Shown here in pieces: positions 55,295-62,709 of a stretch of DNA of 64,000 nucleotides. Location of the stretch: assembly GCF_009861525.1 (NCBI RefSeq), contig NZ_WVHL01000005.1:2294001-2358000 (forward strand), written 5' to 3'. The first letter of the stretch is position 1. Every line of letters starts with the position of its first letter. The translations under genes and the position numbers were made by a program. The stretch comes from Pseudomonas sp. LD120 (GTDB lineage: Bacteria > Pseudomonadota > Gammaproteobacteria > Pseudomonadales > Pseudomonadaceae). The notes below the pieces were generated by a model that made no database searches, had not been told where the DNA came from, and saw only the letters and a program-made list of their open reading frames with translations.

Positions 55295-56317
55295 TTGTCA
55301 GGTAGCGAGCGCTGGTCCTGGGGTGCTTTGTGGGTGGTGCTGTCGTTGTTGGCTGGGTGTGGCGCGGATCGCCAGGAAAGTGTTTCCGGGCCGACCATGG
55401 GCAGTACTTATTCGGTGCAGTACCTGCGCTCTGCCAAGGGGCCGGTAGCGGCTCAGGTCAAGGCCGAGGTCGAGGGTGTTCTGGCTGAGGTTGATCGGCA
55501 AATGTCGACCTACCGCAGTGACTCGGATATCGAGCGCTTTAATGAGTTGCCCGCCAACAGTTGCCAGTCGATGCCTGAGTCGGTGCTGCAGTTGGTGCGC
55601 GTCGCTGAACAGTTTTCGCGGGACAGTAACGGAGCCTTTGATTTGACGGTGGAGCCGCTGCTCAATCTCTGGGGGTTTGGCCCTCAGGGGCGGGTCGAGG
55701 CTGTTCCGAGTGCGTCTGCATTGGCGCAGGCGCGCAAGCGGGTGGGGTATGAGCATTTGCGTATCCAGGGTACGCAGTTGTGCAAGAACGCGGCAGTCGA
55801 GGTGGACTTCAACAGCATGGCGGCGGGGTACGCAGTGGATGCCATTGCGGCCCGGCTCGGGAGATTGGGGATCGAGAGCTTTCTGGTCGAGGTGACCGGT
55901 GAGCTCAAGGCGGTTGGACGCAAGGCTGACGGTTCGCCTTGGCGCATCGCCCTTGAGGCGCCCCGGGACGACCAGCAATTGATGCAGCGATTGATCGCGC
56001 TGGATGGTTATGGGGTGTCCACGTCTGGCGACTACCGCAATTATTTCGAGCAGGACGGCCAGCGCTATTCCCACACCTTCGATGCCCGGGCCGGCAAACC
56101 CGTCGCTCATGGGCTGGCTTCGGTGACGGTGGTTCATTCTTTGGCGCAGATGGCCGATGGTTTATCAACGCTGTTGCTGATTCTCGGTCCTGAGCGGGGG
56201 CGCGAGTACGCAGAAAAACACGGTATTGCCGCATTTTTTGTGATTCGTGCCGATACAGGCCTCGTCACCTTCAGCAGTTCGGAGTTCGATCGACTGTTCG
56301 ATGGGCAAAAGCAGTAA
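55295..56317 (+). CDS. apbE: FAD:protein FMN transferase ApbE (lipoprotein)
   Basis: Attaches FMN through a phosphoester bond to Thr/Ser of flavoproteins such as NqrB, NqrC or RnfG. 340 aa. TTG start at 55295 has GGAG 8 bases upstream and gives SGSERWSWGALWVVLSLLAGCG, a lipoprotein signal with lipobox LAGC, so it acts on the periplasmic face. Motifs: GPTMGSTYSV, DLTVEPLLNLWGFG, VDFNSMAAGYAVD, GVSTSGDYRNYF, THTF-like YSHTFDARAGKP. All known partners are missing from the neighbourhood. Confidence 0.93.
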   Translation: MSGSERWSWGALWVVLSLLAGCGADRQESVSGPTMGSTYSVQYLRSAKGPVAAQVKAEVEGVLAEVDRQMSTYRSDSDIERFNELPANSCQSMPESVLQLVRVAEQFSRDSNGAFDLTVEPLLNLWGFGPQGRVEAVPSASALAQARKRVGYEHLRIQGTQLCKNAAVEVDFNSMAAGYAVDAIAARLGRLGIESFLVEVTGELKAVGRKADGSPWRIALEAPRDDQQLMQRLIALDGYGVSTSGDYRNYFEQDGQRYSHTFDARAGKPVAHGLASVTVVHSLAQMADGLSTLLLILGPERGREYAEKHGIAAFFVIRADTGLVTFSSSEFDRLFDGQKQ

Positions 56318-56446
56318 CCTTGCGCCTTGTTGTCAGCGCTGTAGTGCAGGCAAAAGTAGCCTACGACGCGACCAAGGGTTAATGTGCGCGGCGTTGACGC
56401 TTCTATAGACTGTGCCCGGGTTCGTAACCGAGCCAAATTGATCCTT

Positions 56447-56467
56447 CATGCCGCTGGCCGCGGCATG
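56447..56467 (+). terminator. Hairpin between apbE and sth
   Basis: CATGCCGC/GCGGCATG with loop TGGCC, followed by ATTTAG. A weak terminator or leader hairpin of sth, 52 bases before its start; no further signal is seen in the 200-base gap, and nqrM is absent. Confidence 0.4.
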
Positions 56468-56518
56468 ATTTAGCCGGAGGTGCCAGAAGGGCATCTCGGC
56501 CTGTTCTGAGGAGTACGC

Positions 56519-57913
56519 ATGGCTGTCTACAACTACGACGTAGTGGTGCTGGGCTCAGGCCCCGCTGGAGAAGGTGCGGCGATGAACGCCGCGAAAGCAG
56601 GACGCAAAGTGGCGATGGTCGATAGCCGTCGTCAGGTCGGCGGTAACTGCACCCATCTGGGTACCATCCCATCCAAGGCCCTGCGTCACTCGGTCCGGCA
56701 GATCATGCAGTTCAACACCAACCCGATGTTCCGGGCCATTGGCGAGCCGCGCTGGTTCTCTTTCCCGGACGTGCTCAAGAGTGCTGAGAAGGTCATCTCC
56801 AAGCAGGTGGCTTCGCGTACTGGTTACTACGCCCGCAACCGAGTCGACGTGTTCTTCGGCACCGGCAGCTTCGCCGACGAGCAGACTGTTGAAGTGGTGT
56901 GTGCCAATGGCGTGGTGGAAAAGCTGGTAGCCAAGCACATCATCATTGCCACCGGCTCGCGTCCTTATCGCCCGGCGGACATCGATTTCAGCCACCCGCG
57001 TATCTACGATAGCGACACCATCCTCAGTCTCGGTCACACCCCGCGCAAACTCATCGTTTACGGCGCCGGGGTCATCGGCTGCGAGTACGCCTCGATCTTC
57101 AGTGGTCTTGGGGTGCTGGTGGAACTGGTGGACAACCGCGGCCAGTTACTCAGCTTCCTGGACTCGGAGATTTCCCAGGCCTTGAGCTACCACTTCAGCA
57201 ACAACAACATCACCGTGCGCCACAACGAGGAATACGACCGCGTTGAGGGGGTCGACAACGGGGTGATCCTGCATCTGAAATCCGGCAAGAAGATCAAGGC
57301 CGACGCCTTGCTCTGGTGCAACGGCCGGACCGGTAATACCGACAAGCTGGGCATGGAGAATATCGGGGTCAAGGTCAACAGCCGCGGCCAGATCGAAGTG
57401 GACGAGAACTATCGCACCTGCGTGCCGAACATCTATGGGGCCGGTGACGTGATCGGCTGGCCGAGCCTGGCCAGTGCCGCCCACGACCAAGGTCGTTCCG
57501 CTGCCGGCAGCATCGTCGACAACGGTAGCTGGCGTTTCGTCAACGACGTGCCGACCGGGATCTACACCATTCCCGAGATCAGTTCGATCGGCAAGAACGA
57601 GCAGGAACTGACTCAGGCCAAGGTGCCTTACGAAGTGGGCAAGGCGTTTTTCAAGGGTATGGCCCGCGCGCAGATCGCTGGCGAGCCGCAAGGCATGCTG
57701 AAGATTCTGTTTCACCGGGAAACCCTGGAAGTCCTCGGCGTGCATTGCTTCGGCTACCAGGCGTCTGAGATTGTTCACATCGGTCAGGCGATCATGAGTC
57801 AGCCGGGTGAGAACAACACGTTGAAGTACTTCGTCAACACCACCTTCAACTACCCGACCATGGCCGAAGCCTATCGGGTAGCGGCATACGACGGGCTCAA
57901 CCGGCTTTTTTGA
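56519..57913 (+). CDS. sthA: Soluble pyridine nucleotide transhydrogenase
   Basis: FAD enzyme that exchanges reducing equivalents between NADPH and NAD+ in the cytoplasm. 464 aa. FAD site VLGSGPAGEGAA (11-22), NAD(P) site VYGAGVIGCEYAS near 180, C-terminal dimer domain. At GGNCTHLGT only Cys44 of the usual redox pair is kept; the second is Thr49, as is typical for SthA and distinct from lipoamide dehydrogenase or glutathione reductase. GAGGAG lies 5 bases before the ATG. Confidence 0.96.
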   Translation: MAVYNYDVVVLGSGPAGEGAAMNAAKAGRKVAMVDSRRQVGGNCTHLGTIPSKALRHSVRQIMQFNTNPMFRAIGEPRWFSFPDVLKSAEKVISKQVASRTGYYARNRVDVFFGTGSFADEQTVEVVCANGVVEKLVAKHIIIATGSRPYRPADIDFSHPRIYDSDTILSLGHTPRKLIVYGAGVIGCEYASIFSGLGVLVELVDNRGQLLSFLDSEISQALSYHFSNNNITVRHNEEYDRVEGVDNGVILHLKSGKKIKADALLWCNGRTGNTDKLGMENIGVKVNSRGQIEVDENYRTCVPNIYGAGDVIGWPSLASAAHDQGRSAAGSIVDNGSWRFVNDVPTGIYTIPEISSIGKNEQELTQAKVPYEVGKAFFKGMARAQIAGEPQGMLKILFHRETLEVLGVHCFGYQASEIVHIGQAIMSQPGENNTLKYFVNTTFNYPTMAEAYRVAAYDGLNRLF

Positions 57914-57955
57914 GCGGCTCCGGCCGGTGGCCTGAGCCGGCCGGGGAGACCGATT

Positions 57956-58678
57956 TCAGTAATTCTCGAGAGTGGCGCTGGCCAAACCGGGAAAGTCTGT
58001 AATCAGGCTATCTACGCCGAAGTCGGCGAGTCTGCGCATCAGCGCGGGCTCGTTGACTGTCCACACCGACACGTGCAAGCCCTGACGTTGTGCCCGTTGC
58101 AGACGCTCCGGGGTGCACAGGGTCCAGTTCAGCGCAAGAATCTCGCAGCCATAGTTCTGGGCGACCTTCAATGGGTCGAGCCAGGCGTATTCGGCTACCA
58201 GTCCGCGTGACAGGTCCGGGGTCAGCTCGATTGCCGCTTTGAGCACTTCCCGCGAGCTTGAGGTCACCGTGACCTTGTCCAGCAGGCCAAAGCGCTGGGC
58301 CATTTCCCGGATTGCCAGGACCGTGGTGGCGGCGCGGGTACGTGAGGCGCTTTTGACTTCCAGTTGCCAGTGTTCGAAGTCGCACTTCTCGAACAGCTCT
58401 TCCAGGCGCGGAATAGGGCAGGGCTTGATCCATCCCGGGCCGCCTTTGCGTGCGTCGTAGGTCACCAGTTCAGCGGCGGAGTGCTCCACCACCTTGCCGC
58501 GTCGGTCGGTGGTGCGCTTGAGGGTCGGGTCGTGAATGACCATCAACTCGCCGTCCATGGACAGGTGCAGGTCGAGCTCGCAACGGCGTACACCGTGCTT
58601 GAGACATTCCTGAAAGCTGGTCAGTGTGTTTTCCGGTGCTTCGCCTTTGGCGCCGCGATGGCCATAGATCAGGGTCAC
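57956..58678 (-). CDS. Glycerophosphodiester phosphodiesterase (GDPD family)
   Basis: 240-residue TIM-barrel enzyme that hydrolyses glycerophosphodiesters to glycerol-3-phosphate and an alcohol. Catalytic residues visible: His7-Arg8 in YGHRGAKGEAPENT, Glu34 and Asp36 in CELDLHL, His49 in VIHDPTLKRTT. No signal peptide, so a cytoplasmic (UgpQ-like) enzyme. The PilZ-like gene lies 51 bases upstream in the same direction, possibly one transcript. Convergent with sthA, with a GC-rich inverted repeat (57918-57948) between. Confidence 0.93.
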   Translation of the reverse strand: MTLIYGHRGAKGEAPENTLTSFQECLKHGVRRCELDLHLSMDGELMVIHDPTLKRTTDRRGKVVEHSAAELVTYDARKGGPGWIKPCPIPRLEELFEKCDFEHWQLEVKSASRTRAATTVLAIREMAQRFGLLDKVTVTSSSREVLKAAIELTPDLSRGLVAEYAWLDPLKVAQNYGCEILALNWTLCTPERLQRAQRQGLHVSVWTVNEPALMRRLADFGVDSLITDFPGLASATLENY

Positions 58679-58729
58679 AATTGCTCCTTCACGGATGTTG
58701 GTCCTTGAGAGTGGGGTCGAGGGGGCTGC

Positions 58730-59317
58730 TCAGTCGGTGGCCGGGTCGCTCTGCTCCCGGGCCAGGCGGCGTTGCTGGGCCTGCTTTTGCAGGATATAGC
58801 GCGCCAGCAGCTGGCGTTGGGCATCGGTCAATGCTTCGAACTCGGTACCGATTTCAAAGGTGCCCAGGCTCCGGGCCTCGCAATGGACGACTTTGGCGCG
58901 CAGCAGCAGGCCCAGGGCTTGGGGCATCAGCAGCAGTTTCACCGCCAGGTGGCTACCTTTGGGGTAGTTCTGGTGATGGCTGAACTCGATGCCGCCCTCG
59001 GAAAGGATGACTCGCTGCGGTTCGCCGAACTTGCCGAATACGGTTTGCGCCACCACTTGGCTGAGCAGGTCGATGCGCTTGTTCATGGCCTTGAGGTAGC
59101 TGGCCAGGGTGCGGTCGCGCTCGCTGACCTGGCGCAGCAGGTGCTGGGATTCGAACTCGCTCAGGTGCAGTTCGCTGAGCAGATTGAACAGCGGAGACTC
59201 ATCCTGCAACACTTCCTTGCTCGCCGCGTCATGGGCGGACAAGGGGCTAATTTCCAGTGCGATCGTGTCCTCGATACGGTAGTATTCGCGGCGATCTTCT
59301 TCATCTAATGTCGACAT
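58730..59317 (-). CDS. PilZ-domain-like protein with split motif
   Basis: 195 aa. The N-terminus has RREYYRIED (residues 9-17), the RxxxR part of a c-di-GMP-binding PilZ motif. About 95 mostly helical residues follow before ILSEGGIEFSHH, where the D/NxSxxG motif should be but Asp/Asn is replaced. The end, VVHCEARSLGTFEIGTEFEAL and ARYIL, fits the last PilZ strands. So it is PilZ-like with an insertion and a degenerate second motif; c-di-GMP binding is doubtful. Matches the PA2989 type by position. Divergent from lolC. Confidence 0.78.
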   Translation of the reverse strand: MSTLDEEDRREYYRIEDTIALEISPLSAHDAASKEVLQDESPLFNLLSELHLSEFESQHLLRQVSERDRTLASYLKAMNKRIDLLSQVVAQTVFGKFGEPQRVILSEGGIEFSHHQNYPKGSHLAVKLLLMPQALGLLLRAKVVHCEARSLGTFEIGTEFEALTDAQRQLLARYILQKQAQQRRLAREQSDPATD

Positions 59318-59411
59318 GGCGAACCCATGGTAGAGGCAGTGGTCTGAGTGTAAAGCTGCTTACCAGGCCCCGCCACAAGGACGTCTTCTTTTCCTCTGCA
59401 CAAGCCCCGAC

Positions 59412-60662
59412 ATGTTCAGACCTCTGTTTGCTTTTATCGGCACGCGTTATACCCGTGCAAAGCGTCGCAATCATTTTGTGTCATTCATTTCCCTGACCTC
59501 GATGATCGGACTCGCCCTCGGCGTGATCGTGATGATTGTGGTGCTGTCGGTGATGAATGGCTTCGATCATGAAATGCGCACCCGTGTGCTGGGCATGGTG
59601 CCCCACGCCACCATCGAATCCGGCGAACCGATCAGTGATTGGAAAAGCCTGGCCGATAAGGTCAAGCAGAACCCCGAAGTGCTAGCGGTAGCGCCATTCA
59701 CTCAGATGCAGGGCTTGCTGACCAGCAAAGGCCAGGTGCAAAAAGTGTTGCTCAACGCCATTGACCCGAGCCAAGAGCGGCAAGTGTCGATCATCGACCA
59801 CTTCATTAAGGAGGGGCAGTTGGATGCCCTGGCGCCTGGTAGCTTCGGCATCGTTATCGGTGACAAGGCCGCGACCAAGCTCGGAGTCGGCTTGGGCGAC
59901 AAGCTGACCTTCGTTGCCCCGGAAGTCACGGTGACTCCAGCGGGCATGTTTCCGCGGATGAAGCGTTTTACCGTAGTGGGTATCTTCCATGTCGGCGCAG
60001 GTGAGATCGACGGCTACCTGGGGCTGACCAACCTTGAAGACCTGGCGCGCCTGCATCGCTGGAAACCCGATCAGGTCCAGGGACTGCGGCTGAAGTTCAA
60101 TGACCTGTTCCAAGCACCGCGCACCGCCTGGGAAATCGCCCAGCAACTGGGTGAAAACCACTATTACGCCCGTGACTGGACGCGTACCCACGGTAACTTG
60201 TACCAGGCCATCCGTATGGAAAAAGCCATGATCGGTCTGTTATTGCTGCTGATCGTCGCGGTTGCCGCATTCAATATCATCTCGACCCTGGTGATGGTGG
60301 TGAATGACAAGAAGGGCGACATCGCCATTCTGCGCACCCTGGGGGCCACGCCGGGCACCATCATGGCGATCTTCATGGTCCAGGGCACTGTCATTGGTGT
60401 GGTCGGCACCCTGATCGGGGCTGTGCTGGGGATGCTCGCCGCACTGAATGTCAGCGCTGCGATCGCCGCCCTCGAAGGCTTGATCGGGCATAAATTCTTG
60501 AACGCCGACGTGTACTTCATCGACTACCTGCCCTCGCAGTTGATGGCCGAGGACGTGTTGATGGTCTGCGGCGCTGCGTTGATCCTGAGTTTCCTCGCCA
60601 CCCTGTATCCAGCCTGGCGTGCGGCGCGCACCCAGCCTGCGGAGGCGCTACGTTATGAGTGA
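59412..60662 (+). CDS. lolC: Lipoprotein-releasing system membrane protein LolC
   Basis: Inner-membrane subunit of LolCDE, which extracts outer-membrane lipoproteins and hands them to LolA. 416 aa: N-terminal helix in FVSFISLTSMIGLALGVIVM, a large periplasmic domain (about residues 45-265), then three helices of the FtsX/LolE fold (GLLLLLIVAVAAFN ...). lolD overlaps by 8 bases. It is strikingly similar to the second subunit encoded at 61425, so assignment of LolC versus LolE rests on order. Confidence 0.94.
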   Translation: MFRPLFAFIGTRYTRAKRRNHFVSFISLTSMIGLALGVIVMIVVLSVMNGFDHEMRTRVLGMVPHATIESGEPISDWKSLADKVKQNPEVLAVAPFTQMQGLLTSKGQVQKVLLNAIDPSQERQVSIIDHFIKEGQLDALAPGSFGIVIGDKAATKLGVGLGDKLTFVAPEVTVTPAGMFPRMKRFTVVGIFHVGAGEIDGYLGLTNLEDLARLHRWKPDQVQGLRLKFNDLFQAPRTAWEIAQQLGENHYYARDWTRTHGNLYQAIRMEKAMIGLLLLLIVAVAAFNIISTLVMVVNDKKGDIAILRTLGATPGTIMAIFMVQGTVIGVVGTLIGAVLGMLAALNVSAAIAALEGLIGHKFLNADVYFIDYLPSQLMAEDVLMVCGAALILSFLATLYPAWRAARTQPAEALRYE

Positions 60663-61353
60663 GTTGGGCATGAGCGAAAAAGCAATCCTGAGCTGCCGCG
60701 ACCTGGGCAAGTCCTATGACGAGGGCCCGGAGTCGGTGGTTGTGTTGTCCGGTTTGCAACTGGAATTGCATCCGGGTGAGCGGGTGGCGATCGTGGGGAC
60801 CTCAGGTTCCGGCAAAAGTACCTTGCTCAATCTGCTGGGTGGCCTGGACACCCCGTCCAAGGGCAGCGTGTGGCTGGCCGGTGAAGAGCTGTCTGCGCTG
60901 GGTGAAAAGGCCCGTGGCCAGTTGCGTAACCGCGCGCTGGGCTTCGTCTACCAGTTCCACCACCTGCTGCCGGAGTTCACCGCACTGGAGAACGTCTGCA
61001 TGCCGCTGCTGATTGGTCGCACACCGATCCCGGAAGCCCGTCAGCGTGCTACCGCGCTGCTGGAGCGGGTCGGCCTTGGCCATCGTCTGGAGCACAAGCC
61101 GGCCGAACTGTCCGGCGGCGAGCGCCAGCGAGTGGCCATTGCCCGGGCCCTGGTGAACAATCCAGGGCTGGTGATGCTCGACGAGCCCACCGGCAACCTT
61201 GATTCGCACACCGCGCAGGGCATTCAGGACTTGATGCTGGAGCTCAGCACGTCGATGCGCACGGCCTTCCTGGTGGTGACCCACGACATGAACCTGGCTC
61301 GGCAGATGGATCGCGTACTGCACCTGCAAGAAGGTCGCCTGGTCGCCATCTGA
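60655..61353 (+). CDS. lolD: Lipoprotein-releasing system ATPase LolD
   Basis: 232-residue ABC ATPase that powers LolCDE. Walker A GTSGSGKST near residue 48, Q-loop FVYQFHHLLPEFTALEN with the LolD-specific LLPEF motif, signature LSGGERQR, Walker B LVMLDEPTGNLD, H-loop VVTHD. ATG 60655 (MSELGMSEKAIL) overlaps lolC by 8 bases and has GGAGG about 10 bases upstream; ATG 60670 is an alternative. Confidence 0.95.
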   Translation: MSELGMSEKAILSCRDLGKSYDEGPESVVVLSGLQLELHPGERVAIVGTSGSGKSTLLNLLGGLDTPSKGSVWLAGEELSALGEKARGQLRNRALGFVYQFHHLLPEFTALENVCMPLLIGRTPIPEARQRATALLERVGLGHRLEHKPAELSGGERQRVAIARALVNNPGLVMLDEPTGNLDSHTAQGIQDLMLELSTSMRTAFLVVTHDMNLARQMDRVLHLQEGRLVAI

Positions 61354-61424
61354 TGCGGCCGCACGCGGCATTGGCGGCTTGCCCGCCGACGCCGGGTCAT
61401 TAATTTTTCCAGGGTGCCTTGCCC

Positions 61425-62669
61425 ATGTTCAGACCCTTATCGATCTTTATCGGCACGCGCTACACCCGCGCCAAGCGGCGCAATCGTTTTGTCTCGTTCA
61501 TTTCCATGACCTCGATGATCGGCCTCGCCCTGGGCGTGCTGGCGATGATCGTGGTGTTGTCGGTGATGAATGGATTCCAGCGGGAAATGAGCTCGCGGAT
61601 CCTCGGCATGGTGCCTCACGCCACCATCGTAGGGGTCAAGCCCATCGATGACTGGCAGCCGGTGGCGGCCGCAGCGTTGAAGAACCCGGAAGTCACCGCG
61701 GCGGTACCTTTTACCGAGATGGAAGGCATGCTCTCCTACAAGGGGGCGATGCAGCCGATTCAGATCAGCGGTATCGACCCTGCCCAGGAAGGCAAGGTCT
61801 CGATCGTGGCTCAGCATATTGTCCAGGGCCGTTTGCAGGACTTGAAGCCCGGTGAGTTCGGTGTGGTGATCGGCGAGATCACCGCTCGGCGCTTTCGCCT
61901 GAACGTTGGTGACAAGCTGACCCTCATCGTGCCTGAGGTGAGTTCCGCGCCAGGGGGGATTACCCCGCGCATGCAGCGCCTGAACGTGGTCGGGGTGTTC
62001 AAGGTCGGTGCCGAACTGGACAGCTCCATGGGCCTGATCCATGTGGCCGATGCCGCCGAGATGCAGCACTGGCAGCCGAACCAGGTACAGAGTGTGCGCC
62101 TGGCGGTCAAGGATCTGTATGCCGCGCCTCAGGTTTCGGCGGAGATCGCCAAGGGCTTGGGCGCGGAGTTCAAAGCCGATGACTGGACCCACACCCAGGG
62201 CAGTCTGTTTAGTGCGATGAAGATGGAAAAAACCATGATCGGCCTGTTGTTGTTGATGATCGTGGCGGTCGCGGCGTTCAACATCATCGCTACCCTGATC
62301 ATGGTGGTGAATGACAAGGGTGCGGACATCGCGATTCTGCGCACCATCGGTGCCACCCCTCGGCAGATCATGGCGATCTTCATGGTTCAGGGTACGGTGA
62401 TCGGGATTGTCGGCACCTTGATCGGAGGTGTGCTAGGGGTGATTGCAGCGCTGAATGTGAGTGAGCTGGTGGGCTGGCTGGAGCGGGTCAGTGGGCAGCA
62501 TATCTTCAGCTCCGACGTGTATTTCGTCAGTAACCTGCCTTCTGAATTGCAGGTTGGGGATGTCGCGCTGATCTGCAGTGCCGGCTTTATCCTGAGCTTC
62601 CTGGCGACCGTGTATCCGGCCTGGCGCGCGTCCAAGGTCGAGCCGGCGCACGCGCTGCGCTATTCGTAA
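61425..62669 (+). CDS. lolE: Lipoprotein-releasing system membrane protein LolE
   Basis: Second membrane subunit, 414 aa from ATG 61425 (MFRPLSIFIGTRYTRAKRRN); a TTG two codons earlier is possible. Same architecture as lolC: helix, periplasmic domain, three helices with GLLLLMIVAVAAFNII and MVVNDKGADIAILRTIGATP. The first 60 residues and the last 150 are mostly identical to LolC, while the periplasmic domains diverge. It follows lolD by 71 bases. Confidence 0.94.
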   Translation: MFRPLSIFIGTRYTRAKRRNRFVSFISMTSMIGLALGVLAMIVVLSVMNGFQREMSSRILGMVPHATIVGVKPIDDWQPVAAAALKNPEVTAAVPFTEMEGMLSYKGAMQPIQISGIDPAQEGKVSIVAQHIVQGRLQDLKPGEFGVVIGEITARRFRLNVGDKLTLIVPEVSSAPGGITPRMQRLNVVGVFKVGAELDSSMGLIHVADAAEMQHWQPNQVQSVRLAVKDLYAAPQVSAEIAKGLGAEFKADDWTHTQGSLFSAMKMEKTMIGLLLLMIVAVAAFNIIATLIMVVNDKGADIAILRTIGATPRQIMAIFMVQGTVIGIVGTLIGGVLGVIAALNVSELVGWLERVSGQHIFSSDVYFVSNLPSELQVGDVALICSAGFILSFLATVYPAWRASKVEPAHALRYS

Positions 62670-62709
62670 TGCCCCGAGACCTCTTCGCTGGTTCGCCAGC
62701 CAGAGGTGC

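Noticed and set aside
54891..55448. Plus-strand open frame of 185 codons between gap and apbE
   Set aside because: It begins inside the gap terminator and overlaps apbE in another frame; the text has no signal or family match, and no nqr similarity.
57918..57948. Terminator between sthA and the GDPD gene
   Set aside because: A GC-rich inverted repeat is present but no T-tract follows on either strand.
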